This document shows, one piece after another, positions 63,291 through 64,000 of a DNA stretch of 64,000 nt (positions are counted from its first letter, which is position 1; every line of letters begins with the position of its first letter). The stretch comes from Gaiellasilicea sp963707575 (GTDB taxonomy: Bacteria > Actinomycetota > Thermoleophilia > Gaiellales > Gaiellaceae): contig OY970171.1 in the NCBI GenBank assembly GCA_963707575.1, positions 992,001 to 1,056,000 on the forward strand, in the 5' to 3' direction. A program made the position numbers and the translations under genes. The notes under the pieces are model-generated. The model was given only the letters and a program-made list of their open reading frames with translations. It had not been told where the DNA came from and ran no database searches.

Positions 63291-64000
63291 CTATTTGCCG
63301 TGCTTGCCGTGCTTCTTGGTGCTCTTGGCCTTCTTGGCCTTCCGCTCCCCCTTCTCCGTCTTCGTCGCCGCAACGCCGTCCCGCGCGGCGACGCAGCTCC
63401 CGAGAGCTGCACCCCTCAGGCCCCGTGCCTTGCAGGAGTCGATCGCGGCGAGGATCGCCTCCTGAGTCGCGCCCGCGTTGCGCGCGTGCGCGACGGCCGA
63501 GACGCACTTGCCGAAGCCGTTCGACCTGGCGTTCGTGCTCCAGAGCTCGTTGAAGGCCGAGCGCGAGCCGATCGCGGCCAGCTGCGCCTTGCAGAGCTTG
63601 GCCGGATTGACCTTGCCGGGCTTCGTCTTCGGAACGAGGTACGTCTTGTCGTTCAGCTGCACGTTGCGGACGAGAACCGTCTGCTCCTTGTCCGCGAACG
63701 CCGGGCTGGCGCTGCCGGTCCAGCTCGCATCGACGACGAGGCTGACCGACTGCACGTTCTGCGAGCCGACGAGCGCGACCGCAGCAGCCCACGTCGAGCA
63801 CTGCGTGCCCGGCGCGATCTGGGACGTGTCGACGCGGCACGCGTCCGTGGTGCCGACGAGGTTCCCGGTCGAGATCCAGGTGTTCTGGGCGCAGCCGCTG
63901 AACGTGCCGGCCGGGCCGAGATAGACGAAGACGTTCTTGTCGCCGACCTTGATCGCGAAGCGCGGCGAGCCGGCACCGCAGTCGTCGTCGGTGACGTTGA
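63291..64000 (-). CDS. Cys-rich, Lys-tailed protein, 5' end outside window
   Basis: The frame is open to the right edge; about 236 residues are visible. The upstream part has NVTDDDCGAGSPRFAIKVGD, KNVFVYLGPAGTFSGCAQNT and paired Cys, suggesting an extracytoplasmic disulfide-bearing domain. The C-terminal 60 residues contain small helical units (VAHARNAGATQEAILAAIDS CKARG) and end in a very basic Lys tail (KKAKSTKKHGKHGK). No family recognised. Signal peptide, if any, lies beyond the window. Confidence 0.65.
   Translation of the reverse strand, partial: NVTDDDCGAGSPRFAIKVGDKNVFVYLGPAGTFSGCAQNTWISTGNLVGTTDACRVDTSQIAPGTQCSTWAAAVALVGSQNVQSVSLVVDASWTGSASPAFADKEQTVLVRNVQLNDKTYLVPKTKPGKVNPAKLCKAQLAAIGSRSAFNELWSTNARSNGFGKCVSAVAHARNAGATQEAILAAIDSCKARGLRGAALGSCVAARDGVAATKTEKGERKAKKAKSTKKHGKHGK

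Noticed and set aside
1..64000. Prophage, integrase, insertion sequence, tRNA or rRNA genes
   Set aside because: None seen: no integrase or transposase motifs, no flanking direct repeats, and no recognisable tRNA or rRNA sequence.

Overview
The window is very GC-rich and densely coded on both strands. GTG and TTG starts are common, many genes overlap by 4 bp, and there are many two-component systems and three MMPL exporters. This points to a high-GC actinobacterium. The gene style (a short secreted RTX protein, cyclase-STAND regulators, a BpsA-type polyamine enzyme, class III cyclase domains with V-H-R-A-A-R-I) suggests the class Thermoleophilia (Gaiellales/Solirubrobacterales); this is an inference from gene content, not a database match. 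No rRNA, tRNA, CRISPR array, integrase or insertion sequence was seen, and no stretch over 300 bases lacks a gene, so this looks like a chromosomal core/accessory mix rather than an island.

Layout. 0-9.6 kb: end of a dienelactone hydrolase, an NrtR-like Nudix regulator with an oxidoreductase, a YcaQ-type DNA glycosylase, an OmpR-type two-component system with a secreted beta-propeller, and a cyclase-STAND-TPR regulator. 9.6-14.2 kb: a tightly coupled five-gene operon (SBP56-type protein, 44-residue membrane peptide, NTF2-like protein, TetR regulator, and a hydrolase-glycosyltransferase fusion) behind a readable promoter and a perfect operator. 14.2-18.1 kb: a NarL-type two-component system, then speD and bpsA, which predict aminopropylated, possibly branched polyamines and are preceded by a 12-codon leader ORF that takes part in a hairpin. 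18.1-31.5 kb: a membrane protein, queA (with no normal start codon), a second NarL system whose kinase is broken by four single-base insertions, an MMPL exporter, a double retropepsin-like protein, dodecin, an unusual long SDR, corA and uppP.

31.5-39.6 kb: DUF2237, a DrrAB-type ABC exporter, NAD-formate dehydrogenase, tag, DUF1206, a Rieske oxygenase and a second MMPL. 39.6-50.7 kb is a phosphate-starvation region: DUF47-pit, a stand-alone pstS, pstSCAB-phoU and a divergent phoR/phoP-like pair. Four promoters carry 11-bp-spaced repeats of the form GTTCACC (GGTGAAC on the other strand), the known actinobacterial PHO-box design. 50.7-57 kb: a glutaredoxin/GST-N protein, a PASTA protein, a haloalkane dehalogenase, and a divergent MMPL / MarR-MFS locus with two operators over the marR start. 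57-60.2 kb: a second OmpR system flanked on both sides by matching direct repeats, linking it to a secreted RTX protein. 60.2-64 kb: small unknowns, a formyltransferase-nucleotidyltransferase pair, a DHFR-like reductase and a truncated secreted protein.

For most regulators here a candidate operator can be read directly from the DNA, so the window gives an unusually complete regulatory wiring diagram. The least explained parts are the leader ORF before speD-bpsA, the SBP56 operon with its enzyme fusion, and the palindromic repeats at 34.9 kb and 46.8 kb.
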